The position numbers and the translations under genes are program-made. A stretch of 64,000 nucleotides of DNA from Anthracocystis setariae (lineage: Eukaryota; Basidiomycota; Ustilaginomycetes; Ustilaginales; Ustilaginaceae): NCBI GenBank assembly GCA_928724745.1, contig CAKMXJ010000032.1, forward strand, positions 1,054,001 through 1,118,000, in the 5' to 3' direction. Below are positions 21,634-33,400 of this stretch, in pieces. Every line of letters begins with the position of its first letter. The stretch's first letter is position 1. Below the pieces are notes generated by a model. It saw nothing but the letters and a program-made list of their open reading frames with translations. It ran no database searches and was not told the origin of the DNA.

Positions 21634-22498
21634 ATCAAATAAAATTGATCAAAATCAAAAGATCGTTGACAGGAGGTACGGATGCATGCTCGCTCAAACA
21701 CCTCAATAAATGAGCAAGCGGTCGAGCCAAGCAGTCCCGGAAACTTTTGAAACAAAAAAAAAGTAATTTTTAAAATTATGAAAGTTGGCAGCCCCTGTCT
21801 TCTTGGCGAGAAGGCGCGCGAATGGATCCATCAGAGTCATGCACGCGACTGTGATGAGCCCCTGTTCTTCTTTGCCTGCACCGCCATGCAACACCCGCAG
21901 TCCACCTCCGTCTCGTCAGCACTGCTGAGAGATGCTTGACCTTGAAACCTCGATTCGATCAATGATGAATTGACGATTGATTCGGCGCTAGACGCCAGCT
22001 TTGCACACAACGGGTTCTCCTTATGCTAGAACGTAGAACCACCATCGTCGAGTGGTGTGTGATTTGAGAGACTAGAGACAGACCTGATATCAACGGGGGC
22101 GGTTCGGACTTGTCACCCTCGAGCACCGCGACCTAAAGGCTATTACGCTGACAATTCTTGTTCCTCGCCCAAACGAGCTTCCGCCTACGTCCGCGAGAGT
22201 ATGTGTTTGAAGAGTCGCATGGCTTGAGAATTGCGTATCGACACCGTACAGACCCTCCTGCTGCTGCTGTCGGATGAATCGAGCTCGGGCTCCAAGTCTC
22301 TGTACCTCAGCTCCCTCTCGCTTCGTTCCGGTCCATTTTGCTCCCCCTCGCTCGCTGAGATTAGTCGCATGTGTGGTGCTCTGGGTCAAATCGAATGCGA
22401 TAAGGATGCAGCCAACTCTGTCTGGGTGTTGTGACCCGGGGTCGTCATGACTGATGGACCAGACCAGGCCGCATCCTTAATGAGATAGCTGCGCGATC
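21634..22498. other. intergenic between retrotransposon and RRP42 fusion gene
   Basis: About 865 bases. The first 150 are AT-rich (for example 21640-21660 and 21752-21780, with a 9-A run), unlike the rest. No reading frame, tRNA or second element was recognised. Confidence 0.5.
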
Positions 22499-25008
22499 TT
22501 ACGAGTCACTGGCATTGACTGGCTCGCCATCCAGTGATGCTAGCCAGCTGCCGAGATATGCGATGGGTGCTGCAGCTCCCTTCGTACTGTGCGCAGCGCT
22601 TCCGTCCGAAACCTCATTGACCAACTGTCGAATCTTTGCCTCGGCTGAGCCCGCAGAAGCCGCAGGATACTGGAGCTCCAACAGATAGCTGCCTCGCCAG
22701 TCACTGTCCGCCTCAACCGACTCTACCGTCGACCCGGAGCGGTACCTGAGCTTTCGAATCGAAATGCCGTCGAGCTTACGCACCTCGTTGACCATTCTGT
22801 CTTGCATATCACGATGTTCGCTGTGCTTGCCAGCTTCAACCGTCGAGTCGGACGCTGGCGCATCGACGACACTCAGAAGCGAGTGTCCATTCACTCCAGC
22901 TGAAGCAGAGGGACCAAACAGCCGCATAAGAGAAGGAGGCAGAGCATTCATGGCTAACATGTTTTCAAGTGGTTCGCTGGCCAAGATGAGGAAGCGTGTT
23001 CGGTTGTCCTTGACATCCTGGATCTTGGACCGTAATACGCGAACACCTACGACGCTTGCAGCTGCCTCTGCCCCCACCGCAGCAACAAGGGAGTTGGACG
23101 ACAAGCCAAGCGATTCGTGCCCTTGGCTGATCGAGGAGGGAGGCATGCCGGGTGCAGTTCCGCCTTCGCATTCCAGAGCTGCGACGGCAGCCGCAGCAGT
23201 GGAATCCACCTCCTTCTTACGTGCCTGAGGCAGGAACTGGGTCAGGAAGCGCGCGCACTGACCGAGAGCCTGCTCGTGAGAAACGACGTTGGTGATGTTG
23301 GCAAGTGTATCGTCACGGATGGTTGCGTTGGGATCGGTGTCCCCCTGCAATTGCAAGAGGCGATGGTACGTCTTTGGTCCGCAAAGCAATGCATGATCGA
23401 CCGGAAGGCAGGCTTCACCGACCACCTGCAGCTGGGCACCATCAGAAGCTCCAAAGGTGCGACGCTTGCCGTTGCTGATGCCCAGCAGGCCGTCCAAAGT
23501 CTCGCGAACCGGTCCGAAAATGCTGTTCTCAACCGGCACGATGGCGATCTTGGCGTTGCCGGGCGTACCGCGGCGCACAAAGTCGATGGCGCCCGTAATA
23601 CTCTGCATTGGGATGAGATTTGTGCCAGCCTCAGCGAACACCTTGAGCGCTGCTTGATGGCTGTAGGTGCCGGTGGGTCCTAGATAGGCTACGGCTCCCG
23701 CTGAAATGGAAGCAGCCCTCTGACTTGCCGACGACGTTCGTGGACGGAGAGTTCCCGACTTGGGACCCCCCGTACCTGTGCGAACCACGCCCGTCTCGCC
23801 GACGTCCGGCTCATCGTCTTCGTCGGCTCCGCTCGATCGAGAGAGCTGATCCAAAAGGGCGTCCGCAAGTCTAGCAGCTTGCACGCATCCAATCTTGATG
23901 GCCTCGCTGACGCGTTTGAAGGAGATCTCGTCGGTGCCTTCAGTACGCACCGCCAAGACCTTTGAGGAGCGCGTAGCTAGCACCTGAACGCGAGCGCCAA
24001 CACAAGCCTCCTCCTCGACATCAGCGTCTAACAGGTAGCTGTTCGGCAGAAGATTGACAGTAACGCAGAGCGGCAAGTCCTGCCTACCCTCTAGAGGCAC
24101 GCCGTCTTCACCGCTGTGCTCAAGCTCGAAATCGACCACTTTGGAAGACGATGCACTTGCGCTTTGTGATGGCCGCGTTCCGCCGAGCTTGGGCTTCTTC
24201 TTGAGCAAACCCTTGATGCCCATCTGATCCAAGTCGCCTTGTGAGTTGGCAAAAGCGCCTTGGACGGCATTTCCGGACTCATCCAGTGTCGCTGGGGCTT
24301 CAAAAGCGACTCCACGGGTGGCAGGCACACGTAAGTCGTAGAATGCGGCGAAGATGGCAGCAAATGCCGCATCGAAGAGGTTGCCGCCAGACAAGGAGTT
24401 GACCAATAGATCGATGTATATGGTCCAGTGCTTAGCGTTGGCGATGATGAGGAGCTGATGTAGTGGCAAGGGGCAAGATCTTGGAGAGAAGGCCGAGTTG
24501 ACCATGGAAGAAAGCGATGTCGATAGTGCGTCCAGCGTCTTGTTGTCAAAAGAATGGACCAAAGACTGCGAGCTGAAGAACAAACAAACAATCGCAAGAT
24601 ATGTCAGAACAATGTAGCTGGGGAAAAGCAGGACTTGCAAAGATGGATTCTGAGATCATGTGCAGGTCTGATGCCGCGTACTTACTAATCTACAGAGCAC
24701 TTGATCCTGCCTGTCTTTCTGCTCTCGGATGCGAGCTCGTGGTCGTCCTGCGTCTGGAATTCGGCTTGCTCGTCTTCGTCATCGCTGTCATCTCCAAAGT
24801 TCCTGACTTGAGCTTTGATACCGCAGTAGATTTCGGTGCCGCCAAGGGTGATTTGGGACGAACCGTTTGCTTGTGCTGCTACGGCCGTCTCCACGTCGAT
24901 CGAGCGGAAGGCTAGCAAATGGCGGCCGTCGGAACGTTGCGGTGGTACAGAAGTGAGACCTCTGAGCAAAAAGTCGCCTTGGGAGCGTGAAAGTACCTGT
25001 GGTGGCAT
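22499..25008 (-). CDS. RRP42-PHA2: Rrp42 exosome subunit fused to prephenate dehydratase
   Basis: Two exons: 25008-24686 and 24572-22499. The 113-bp intron has donor GTAAGTACG and acceptor TTGTTCTTCAG, and splicing restores the motif KCSVDYSQS. The product has 798 residues. Residues about 1-355 form an RNase PH fold of the Rrp42/EXOSC7 type (SDGRHLLAFRSIDVETA, GGTEIYCGIKAQV, HWTIYIDLLVNSLSGGNLFD, LDADVEEEACVGARV). A Ser/Thr/Asp-rich linker follows, then a prephenate dehydratase from about residue 401 (AVAYLGPTGTYSHQAALKVF, VPVENSIFGPVRETLDGL, KDNRTRFLILASEPL) with a C-terminal ACT-like segment. Rrp42 is a core ring subunit of the RNA exosome; prephenate dehydratase makes phenylpyruvate for phenylalanine. 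No ATG lies between the linker and the start of the dehydratase, so a separate start is not available. The GALV/ESRP phenylalanine-binding motifs are not obvious. The start choice (25008) is uncertain; another in-frame ATG is at 25107. Confidence 0.85.
24573..24685 (-). other. spliceosomal intron in the RRP42 fusion gene
   Basis: 113 bp with a consensus GTAAGT donor and a pyrimidine-rich tract before the CAG acceptor. Removing it joins the two parts of the RNase PH fold in frame (phase 2). Confidence 0.85.
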
Positions 25009-25578
25009 ATTGTACTGTGCAGATGTTGATGGCAATGGTTCAACCCACAAGCAGGATGAAGGTAAGCAAGTTGAGTGCAGCCTGGCAGCAACCAACTGTG
25101 TGTCCATGTTCCGAGCAAAAAGAAAAAAAAAATCAAAATCATCTCGAGTGGAGGCACGTGACGCCACCAGCCTGCAACACGCTTTCTTGGGTCCAACACC
25201 AACACACAAAGCGTTGAGTTGCATCAAAATACTCTCACTCTACTCTGCTTTATTATAATAAAATATACCGTTCTGTCTGTTACGCGCGCTTTTGGTGGCT
25301 CTGCGCCCTGCAGGGCAGGTTTCTGACGCTAAAATTTCTACCTCGCCAGCGCTGCAGCAACAAGACAGCAGCATCCCGCACGCGTCGAGAATTACAAACA
25401 AAGCAACACTTTTTGGGTTCTTCTCTTCTGCGGCAGCGCTCAGTCAGGCACAGCTGTCCACATCCACCATTCCGCAGCCATCCTCTACCACAACTTGCTC
25501 TTTTACCATCAACAGTCGACTCGATACCGAATCCATCTCACACGTCACTCGGTGCTTGCCAACCTCATAGCATTCGTC
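25009..25578. other. divergent promoter region between RRP42 fusion and condensin genes
   Basis: About 570 bases. It holds a CACGTG E-box at 25155-25160, an AT-rich patch at 25247-25268, and only incidental frames. A minus-strand ATG at 25107 could extend the RRP42 fusion protein by 33 residues. Confidence 0.5.
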
Positions 25579-28500
25579 ATGCCCGTCGCTGTCGCGTCGA
25601 GGTCATCGGCAGGCTCTGCTGCGCGAACGGCAGTCGACAAACCTCGCCAGGAGATCACACATCCAACTCTTATTGCCTTGCACGAGTCCATCCCGCCTCA
25701 CTTCCAACAAGCACAGCACAGTCCCGCCAATCACCGAAAGAACATTGTGTCTCTCCACCGCATCCATGTCAAGGTTTCCAGCATCACCGAACCTGCCTCT
25801 GGCGGCCGTCTCCGACCGATTGGTGAAAAGGCGTTCAACGAGGTGTTTATCGGCTGCCTTGACCGTGTCTTGCCCATCAAAAAGGGTGTCGCTAATGCAG
25901 ACCGCATCTGCAAGTTTGTTGCAGGATATGTAGCCTATGCTCAGCAGCAGTTCCGTCTTCAGGCTCGCGCCGACCGCGCTCAGGCCAGGAAAGCTGCCGG
26001 CGAGCCGGACGAGCAAGATGAAGACGACGAAGAGGAGGACACTACCGCTACTCGCTTCACATCGCTCCTCCTCAAGCATCTTCTCAAAGGCTTTGTCTCC
26101 AAGAACAAGAATGTCAGGCTTCGATGCTGTGGCTGCGTTGCTCTTCTCATCAACGGTCTCGAGGCTGTCGACGAGAAGCTCTTCCAGACGCTCAAGTCTT
26201 TCCTCCTCTCACGTGCCAGGGACAAGGAATCTTCCGTTCGTGTGCAGGCCGTCATCGCATTGACCAAACTTCACACTGCCGACGACGACGACGACCAAGA
26301 TTCCGAGCAGATCAAGCAAACTTTGATCGAAACTCTCCGCTTCGATCCCAGTGCTGAGGTCCGCAGAGCCGCCCTTTTCAATCTCACGCCCGACATGGAG
26401 AATTCCTCGCTTCTTCTCGAGCGTCTTCGAGACATTGACCCAATCAACCGTCGATGTGTCTACCTCGGCAGTCTTTCCATGCTTCTCAAGGCGCAGCACA
26501 GTCGTCTGGAAGGTGCCGCTTCTTCTCAAGCAGGTCCTTCGCGCCTCGGTCTTGACATTGATGCCGCCGGCGAGGTCGTCCGAATCGGCATGGGTGAGCG
26601 AGAGCCCAGCGTCAAGCGCGCTGCCCAAAAGCTCGTCACTGCCTGGTTCGATGCATGCGGTTCTGATCTGGTCGTGTTCCTCAATCAATTCGATGTGGTC
26701 GCTTCCAAGCACATAGAGGCGGCTCTCCTCAGCATCTTCGAAGCCCGTCCCGCCATCGTTGCGCAGGTCACCTTCGACGCAGACGAATTCTGGGCCAACT
26801 TGTCTCCATCCACCGCCTTCCTCGTTCGTGTCTTTGTGGACTACTTCAAGCGCACCAAAAACGACCGTCGCCTTGAGGAGTGTCTGCCAATGGTCACCGC
26901 GTTGGCCTTCCGCATTCAGAAGGAGTATGGCGAATTGGTCCAGATGATTGAGCAGTACAATGCGATCGTTAACAGTGCTCTTGCCCCGGAGGATGAAGTC
27001 GAAATTGCACTCTTCACCATCCGTAACAAGACCTTCATTGTCTCGCAGCTGCTCGGCATCGCCCTCGCCTCCGACTACGGTGACGAGATCGGCCGAAGAA
27101 AGATGTTCGGTCTGGTCCGAGACATGATCTCTGATATCGAGCTGCCCGAGGATCTCGTACCCACCTGCCTTGATGTGCTTCTCAAGCTGTCCAACGGCCA
27201 AAGAGACTTTATGCGCATGATCGTCGAAATCGTGCAGGTTCTCGGTGGAGAGGAGGACGAAGAGACCCTCGCTGATCAGCATGACGAGCTTGACGATACC
27301 ATGAGTGTGGATGGCACCCCACTCACTCGTAAGAAGCCGCGGAAATCTATCAAAAGCAGAGAGGCTATCTCATCATCCCCCAACGCTCTAGCTGTCGAGC
27401 ACCGACGTCTCACCATCGTGCGATCTATGCTGGAACGTGTCGTGGGTGCCTTGCAGGAGAATACCGCCTTTCATGGCTTGATTCCTCAACTCATCGCTCC
27501 TGCCGTCCGATCCAAGGATGCCCCTGTTCGCGAGCTTGGCTTGATCTGTCTCGGTCTCTGCTGTCTGCTCGACCGCAAGCTGGCTCTCGATTCGTTCCCG
27601 CTCTTCCTCGATCAGGTCCAGCGTGCCGAAGGAACCATCAAGCTTCGCGCTGTCCAGACTGTTTTCGACATGCTCATCAACCACACCATTCCTTATCTCT
27701 GCTCGCGCAATCCTGCAGGTGAGGAGGTGGCACGCCGACAGATCGTCTCGTATCTACTCAGCTTGCTCGAAGACGATGACCCAGTCATCCAGAGCGCTGC
27801 ATGCGAGGGCATGGCCAAGCTCATGCTGATCGGTATGGTCGAGGATGACGAGGCTCTCAAGAGTTTGGTGCTCATCTACATGTCTCCTGAAACCATGCAA
27901 AATCAGGAGCTTCGGCAATGTTTGTCTTACTTCTTGCCAGTCTACTGCGGCTCTTCCAGCTGGAATCAGCGTCGCCTTCAGCGAGTGTTCGTCTCGGTGC
28001 TGCAGGTGCTCACAGAGGTATACGAGGAGAAGGACGAGGACCAAGAGATGGTGACGCCTGCCCAAGTGGGTCTGCAGCTCCTGGACTGGACCGATCCGGA
28101 AAAGGTCATGATGGGTCCTGGCCGTACTCGCGACGAGTCGGTGCATGTCGATGCTGCCATCGAACTCATCATGGCCATGTATACTATCGACGAAAAGGAC
28201 CATCGCAAGGTCATGTGTCAACTGCTAGGCAAGATTTTCCTTCCCGAGGAGCTCGACGATGCCAAGGTCCAAGAGGTTTTGATCCTGCTCACTGGTCTCA
28301 AGGAGCTCAATCCGATCGAGGAGACCGTATCGAAGAACGCGCTCGGTCGGTTTGAGGCCGCTTTCGTCAAAGCCTATACAGCTCAGGTCGAGGCAGGTCT
28401 TGATGCGATCGACCTTGACTCAACACCTGTGTTCGACAGGCTGAAGAGCTTCTTCGACTCTATTCGTATCCATCCGCAGGACGTCATTGCAGCATATTCG

Positions 28501-28677
28501 CAATCGCTAGCCAAGTCTTCGACAAAGACAGGCCGCAAGTCGACCGCAAAGACTGCGTCAGCGCGAACATCGGCAGCTACGTTTAGTCACAAGGGTCGAA
28601 AGCGCCTCGACGATAGCGAAGAGGAGGAAGAGGAGGACGCAGAGGACCAGGATGACGAGGACGAGGATGACGAGTGA
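25579..28677 (+). CDS. YCG1: condensin complex non-SMC subunit Ycg1/CAP-G
   Basis: The ATG at 25579 gives 1032 residues, close to yeast Ycg1 and human CAP-G. The protein is built of HEAT repeats, beginning with a conserved N-terminal block (RPIGEKAFNEVFIGCLDRVL, then TRFTSLLLKHLLKGF and KNKNVRLRCCGCVALLINGL). The DKESSVRVQAVIALTKLH and DPSAEVRRAALFNL repeats and the C-terminal Cnd3 block (VYCGSSSWNQRRLQRVF) are easily seen. An acidic insert follows residue 135 and the tail is strongly acidic (EEEEEEDAEDQDDEDEDDE). As a nuclear HEAT subunit of condensin it binds DNA with the kleisin Brn1 and compacts mitotic chromosomes. No intron is needed. Confidence 0.93.
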   Translation: MPVAVASRSSAGSAARTAVDKPRQEITHPTLIALHESIPPHFQQAQHSPANHRKNIVSLHRIHVKVSSITEPASGGRLRPIGEKAFNEVFIGCLDRVLPIKKGVANADRICKFVAGYVAYAQQQFRLQARADRAQARKAAGEPDEQDEDDEEEDTTATRFTSLLLKHLLKGFVSKNKNVRLRCCGCVALLINGLEAVDEKLFQTLKSFLLSRARDKESSVRVQAVIALTKLHTADDDDDQDSEQIKQTLIETLRFDPSAEVRRAALFNLTPDMENSSLLLERLRDIDPINRRCVYLGSLSMLLKAQHSRLEGAASSQAGPSRLGLDIDAAGEVVRIGMGEREPSVKRAAQKLVTAWFDACGSDLVVFLNQFDVVASKHIEAALLSIFEARPAIVAQVTFDADEFWANLSPSTAFLVRVFVDYFKRTKNDRRLEECLPMVTALAFRIQKEYGELVQMIEQYNAIVNSALAPEDEVEIALFTIRNKTFIVSQLLGIALASDYGDEIGRRKMFGLVRDMISDIELPEDLVPTCLDVLLKLSNGQRDFMRMIVEIVQVLGGEEDEETLADQHDELDDTMSVDGTPLTRKKPRKSIKSREAISSSPNALAVEHRRLTIVRSMLERVVGALQENTAFHGLIPQLIAPAVRSKDAPVRELGLICLGLCCLLDRKLALDSFPLFLDQVQRAEGTIKLRAVQTVFDMLINHTIPYLCSRNPAGEEVARRQIVSYLLSLLEDDDPVIQSAACEGMAKLMLIGMVEDDEALKSLVLIYMSPETMQNQELRQCLSYFLPVYCGSSSWNQRRLQRVFVSVLQVLTEVYEEKDEDQEMVTPAQVGLQLLDWTDPEKVMMGPGRTRDESVHVDAAIELIMAMYTIDEKDHRKVMCQLLGKIFLPEELDDAKVQEVLILLTGLKELNPIEETVSKNALGRFEAAFVKAYTAQVEAGLDAIDLDSTPVFDRLKSFFDSIRIHPQDVIAAYSQSLAKSSTKTGRKSTAKTASARTSAATFSHKGRKRLDDSEEEEEEDAEDQDDEDEDDE

Positions 28678-28875
28678 TCCTTTCTGTATTGTAATGCGAA
28701 TGTATGGTTCTCTTTGCACGCAAATGCGTGTTCCATCTTGCATGTGGTTACCAGGTAGGTAAGCTCGTCCTCACGCACTGTCGCATACTAGCAATCTCGC
28801 GCGTGGGGTCACGACAACGAGAATCTACTCGACAGATGTTGGCTTTGGTACATTGGGATGTTATTTCGCAGATTG

Positions 28876-29889
28876 CTACGTTGAACGCTGAATGCCTCTC
28901 GAGAGGAACATTGCGGATGTTACAGCTGCTCCCACCACTACACCAGCCAGACCGGTAAGGTAGGGACTTGGGTAGCCAACGACGGGACACTTTCCGAACA
29001 GCGCCTTCTTCATCCTCACATTCGAAGGTAAGAACGGCAGGCCACCTTTGACCTCTTTGTAACTTGGCACGTAACCTGACTCCCATCCGTCGAGGATCTT
29101 CTTCATATCTGCCTCGGTCATGGTGCAGATCTCGTCGAGATTCCACGTTTCGCAAACCTCGATCATCCACCTCATCCTCCTTGCTCCAATCTCCGGGCTC
29201 GGTGCTCGCTTCCTCAGCATCGCTCGAAGCTTTCCTACGTTTGTGATAGCTTGGCCGACATTCTTGGGGATGGCAGCCTGGATTTTCTGACGAGTCTGCG
29301 AGGCAATCTTGGGTCCTTGGCCACCCGTGGAGACCATGACTTGAAGCGGTCCGTTGCGGATGAGCGAACCAAAGTAAAAGTCGCACTCGGGCGGAACGTC
29401 AGCGACATTGACAGGGATCCGCCGCGCTCGGCATTCGTAGCAGATCTTTTTCGAGAGCTCGATATCGTCGATAGCCGTGAGCACCATATCATACTTGTCC
29501 AGAATCTCGGGGTGTCGTTCATCGTACATGGCATCCAGGTAGTTTGCAACAACTTTCTCGGTGAAGATTCGGTAGCGCATCTCGTCACAGAGTCCGGAAG
29601 AAGGGCACATGACGTCCAATATTGCATCGGCATCCAGGACATTGACAAGTCGACCTGTCGAAGTTGCAAGCAAAGGAACAGTCAGTTTTGTTGGGGATGG
29701 TCTGGCACGTTATCTGAGCTCGAGGGGATTGTGCGTTGACTTACCTGCTGCTACCGGGCCGCCGCCCACGATGAGGACCTTCTTGCCCTTGAGCTGCCAT
29801 GCTATCAAGAGGCCACCACCTGGGCAAAGGCGTGGATATCTATCGGCTTCATCCTGGACCGGGCATTTGGATGGGTTGCGTGAAGCCAT
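28876..29889 (-). CDS. MET8: Met8-like siroheme synthase (dehydrogenase/ferrochelatase)
   Basis: Exons 29889-29745 and 29654-28876 are joined across a 90-bp intron (donor GTAAGTCAACG, acceptor CTTCGACAG), giving 307 residues. The NAD-binding Rossmann motif KKVLIVGGGPVAAGRLVNVL is restored by the splice. The conserved block NVADVPPECDFYFGSLIRNG, followed by LQVMVSTGGQGPKIA, is typical of Met8, as is the helical C-terminus. Met8 oxidises precorrin-2 to sirohydrochlorin and inserts iron, making the siroheme cofactor of sulfite and nitrite reductases. A hydrophobic segment near the C-terminus (LAGVVVGAAVTSAMFL) could anchor the protein to a membrane, which the short yeast enzyme does not show. 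The gene is divergent from SKI3, with a CACGTG site between them. Confidence 0.9.
29655..29744 (-). other. spliceosomal intron in MET8
   Basis: 90 bp with a GTAAGT donor and CAG acceptor, phase 1. Splicing rebuilds the glycine-rich NAD-binding loop GGGPVAAGR. Confidence 0.85.
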
Positions 29890-30487
29890 AGCTGGAGGCG
29901 TCGTGAAGCAAGATAGCAAGACTTGGTGGGAGGAGGAGAAGCGGCGGGCAATACTATTCTGCCTTATCTAACGTGCAAAGGTCCACATGAAACAAAACCA
30001 CAGCTCAAGTGTGCATATATGGATGCAGCTCCACACGTCACGTGACTTGACAAGCTGTCTTCTTGTGTTGCTTTTGTCTGCCCTATACTGTATCGTTGGC
30101 AGAAAGCTCAGAGCGCATACAGCTTTCGCAGGACAGATATTGCTGCCCAACCATGATATGATCCGATGATCCGATGGGAATAGAGTTATCGGAATGGAAC
30201 TCACGGCACAGAAAGGACATAGAGACAAAGAGAAGAATCACACTAGAGAGGCGAAAAAGCCCTGGCTCATGACAAAGGTGAAAGTGGAGGGCGAGCTGCG
30301 AAGAAATCAATCACACAGCACAACTCTCTCAGTCCACCGGATAACATCATTCGCATGACCCATCACCTTCTTCGTCAAGGCGTACCCACTTCCTAAAGTC
30401 TTCTCTTGGCTTTTTGACTCAAAGAAGCACTTCAAAGAGAGGAGGGGTGGTTGTTCACCTTGAAACGAGGGTAGAGGCTGCGCAGCC
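29890..30487. other. divergent MET8/SKI3 promoter region
   Basis: About 600 bases with the CACGTG palindrome at 30037-30046 and no frame worth calling. The region holds the two promoters. Confidence 0.5.
30037..30046. promoter_or_regulatory. palindromic GTCACGTGAC (Cbf1-type E-box) in the MET8 promoter
   Basis: The site lies about 150 bp upstream of the MET8 ATG and 440 bp upstream of SKI3. In yeast, sulfur-assimilation genes including MET genes are controlled through TCACGTGA sites bound by Cbf1 with Met4. That a smut homologue acts here is an inference. Confidence 0.45.
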
Positions 30488-33400
30488 ATGTCGTCCGCTT
30501 ATACAAAGCAGAGACTCAAGCAATCACGCGATGCTCTGGCCAAGAAGGACTGGGCGGCAGCAGCCGACGCCGCCACCAGCGTACTTGAGCAGGAAAACGA
30601 CAACTACAACGCGAATGTCTTCCTTGGTCTTGCGCTGTTGAATCAGGAAAAGTTCGACCAGTCCGAGGCTGCGTACCTCAAAGCCACACGCGATCAGCCA
30701 ACACAACTTCTTGCCTGGCAAGGCTTGCAAAAGTTTTACGACCAACGCAAGCACTGGGGCCAACTCAGGAATGTCCTGCACAAGCTGCTCGATCTCTACA
30801 ATGATGCTGACGATGCTAGCAAGCTGGCAGAAACGTTGCAACGTCTGCTGGCCCTGGAACGGGAGGAGGGAGGTCGCAAGATGGTCATCGAGACGCTCTC
30901 GCTGTTCCTACCAGACTCCAAATACTATGCCTGCCTCTCGACGCTGGAGGTACCCGACCAAACCAATCCAGAGAAGACCACGACGTTCGACACGCAGATG
31001 GCGATACACAACAAGAGTCTGGATACGTTGTTGGAGATGTCGGACCTTTCCGAAAAGCTGGAGGCTGACACAATACAGAAGGAGGCCGACAAGCGCAGAA
31101 TGCGCTTAGACGGAGCTAACAAAGGCAAGGAAGCTCTGACAAACGAGGTCCGTCTCGAGGTCTACTCGGCATCGCGGCTTCCGAGCCTCTACGAGCAGAT
31201 TCTTTCCCATCCGAATGCAGAGGACGAGCTGCGCAAGGAAGTTGAAGCCAAGCTCCTGCGGCACCGTCTTGGCCTGCTCAACTCCTATCCGCCAAGGCAG
31301 CTCACAAAAGGTTCGGCTCCGACTGGGACAGCAGCAGTGGACCGGCAGCAACAGGCAAGGCAGGAAGAGGCTGAGCAAGAGCGCGATGAGGCCAAGGCCA
31401 AGCTCAAGGACGAGATCATCAAACTTGCCTCCGGAACGGTCATTATCGGCCTGGCCGACGAATTGGCGTGGGAAATTGACCTTGAGTGGCGACCGGTCGG
31501 CTCGCTCACCGAGCTTCGGCTCGAACAGATTCGCAGATTTGTAAATCTGTTCCCACGCTCCGGTCGTACCGAGGCATTCAAAGCCTATTTGCTCTGGATT
31601 CAGGACGAGCAATATCTTCACGAATTGAAAGAGGAAGAGAAACGAAACGAAGTCGAGATTGCACAACCAAAAAGTCTCGATGATCTGCTTAACTTGGCTA
31701 TCGACGGTCTCGAGGAGTGCCCAAACTCGATCCTGGCCCACCGCATCGCTGCCACTTTCTATCTGCTCGATCGAGATTTCCAGTCTGCTTCCGAAGTAGC
31801 CAGCTCTGCCCTCCATCTGGTCAGTCGCATCGAATCTGAGAGCTCGGTTGACCTCGATCCATCCCGCGTCGGCATCTCCAGGACACTCCTCACGGCCCTC
31901 ACTCATCTTCACCCTCCACAACACCATGCCAGAGCATCACGCCTGGTCGATAGTGTGCTGGAAGTTCATCCTTCTGACATCGACACTCTTCTCGCCAAGG
32001 CTTACATCGAGCAGGGTGCCTCTAGATGGGAGTCGGCGCGCTCCATCTTTGAAAAGGTCCGCACCATCGTCGCCTCGCTCGATTTTGGCGACTATAAGAA
32101 CCGTGTGGAGCGGATGCTATCACTCAGTCCAGACCCAGACCAAGAAGCATGGATCGAAATGGCGTGGTGCGATGTCAACATGGGCAACTTGGTCCAGGCT
32201 AAGCAGGAGATGGAGACGATTCTAGAGCGCGTTGATCCTATCGCTTACGAAGGGGCTTCGGCCGAACTGAGGGCGAAGCTGTGGTGGCGCCTCGGACGGT
32301 GCCTCTGGCTCATGGATGGCGAGTACCGCTCAGACCCTACGCACGCATTCACCGCCTTCATCACTTCTCTAAAGCGTAACCCGGCATTTGCGCCCGCCTA
32401 CACTTCCCTCGGATTCTACTACGAAGACGTGTTGCAACCGCCCGATCTGGTCCGCTCCAGCAAGTGTTTCCAAAAAGCGTTCGAGCTTGATGCACGAGAA
32501 GACGAAGCGGCACGCAGACTTGCCGAAGGTTTTGCCGAGGAGCAAGAGTGGGACCTGGTCGAAGTTGTCGCGCGTCGGACCATCGAAGGCGAAGGAGGAG
32601 CAGATGCCATCAGTGGCGGGACTTCGTCAGCGCTCCACGCTTCGCGTCGCCATCTTTCGCGAAATGCTTGGGCTTGGAAAGCTATTGGAAACGTCGAAAT
32701 CGCTAAAAAGCGCTATGGAGACGCCATCCTTGCCTTCCAGATCGCTCTCCGGGCCGAGCCAGACGACTCGATCTCATGGTCGCGACTGGGTCAAGCCTAC
32801 GCGTTGGCTGGCAGACATGTAGCGGCACTGAAATGTTTCGACAAGTGCCTCGACATTGTATCTGCAAACAATGACCCTGAGGAGGATGGCTGGCAAGCAA
32901 GATACAGCATAGGCGACGTGCACTTGGAACTCGGCAACTTTGGCACCGCTATCGAAACCTTCTCCGACATCATAGCGAGACATTCGAATGAGCTCGGCGT
33001 GAGAGTTGCCCTCAGCAATGCCTTCCTACTTTCGTCTCGCCAGGAACTGTTGACAGGCTACGTTGAACGCGCCGAGATCTCCGCCATGAACGCAATCAGA
33101 GAGGCCGCCCACGCACTTCTGACACACGACACGCATCTCAGGTCAGCCTGGAAAATTGTCGCTGACGCTGTGTTCCACCTCGCCAAATTCGGTAGCCTCC
33201 GTCACGCTACATCTCTGCTACGACCAGACGGAAGCGGTGAGCTAGCTTCACTGATCAAACTTGCTAAGGACTTGGATACAGATGCGAAGTTGCCGTCGAT
33301 CAGCATCGTGACTCATGGCAAACTGGCGCTGAACACGGTCCAGGAGCTCTCGTCTTTCCATCTGCTCCAAGTCAGTGTCTACCTATACAAGCTTCGCGTT

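Noticed and set aside
26209..27282. 357-codon minus-strand frame opposite YCG1
   Set aside because: The plus strand encodes a conserved condensin subunit throughout; the antisense frame is a codon-bias shadow.
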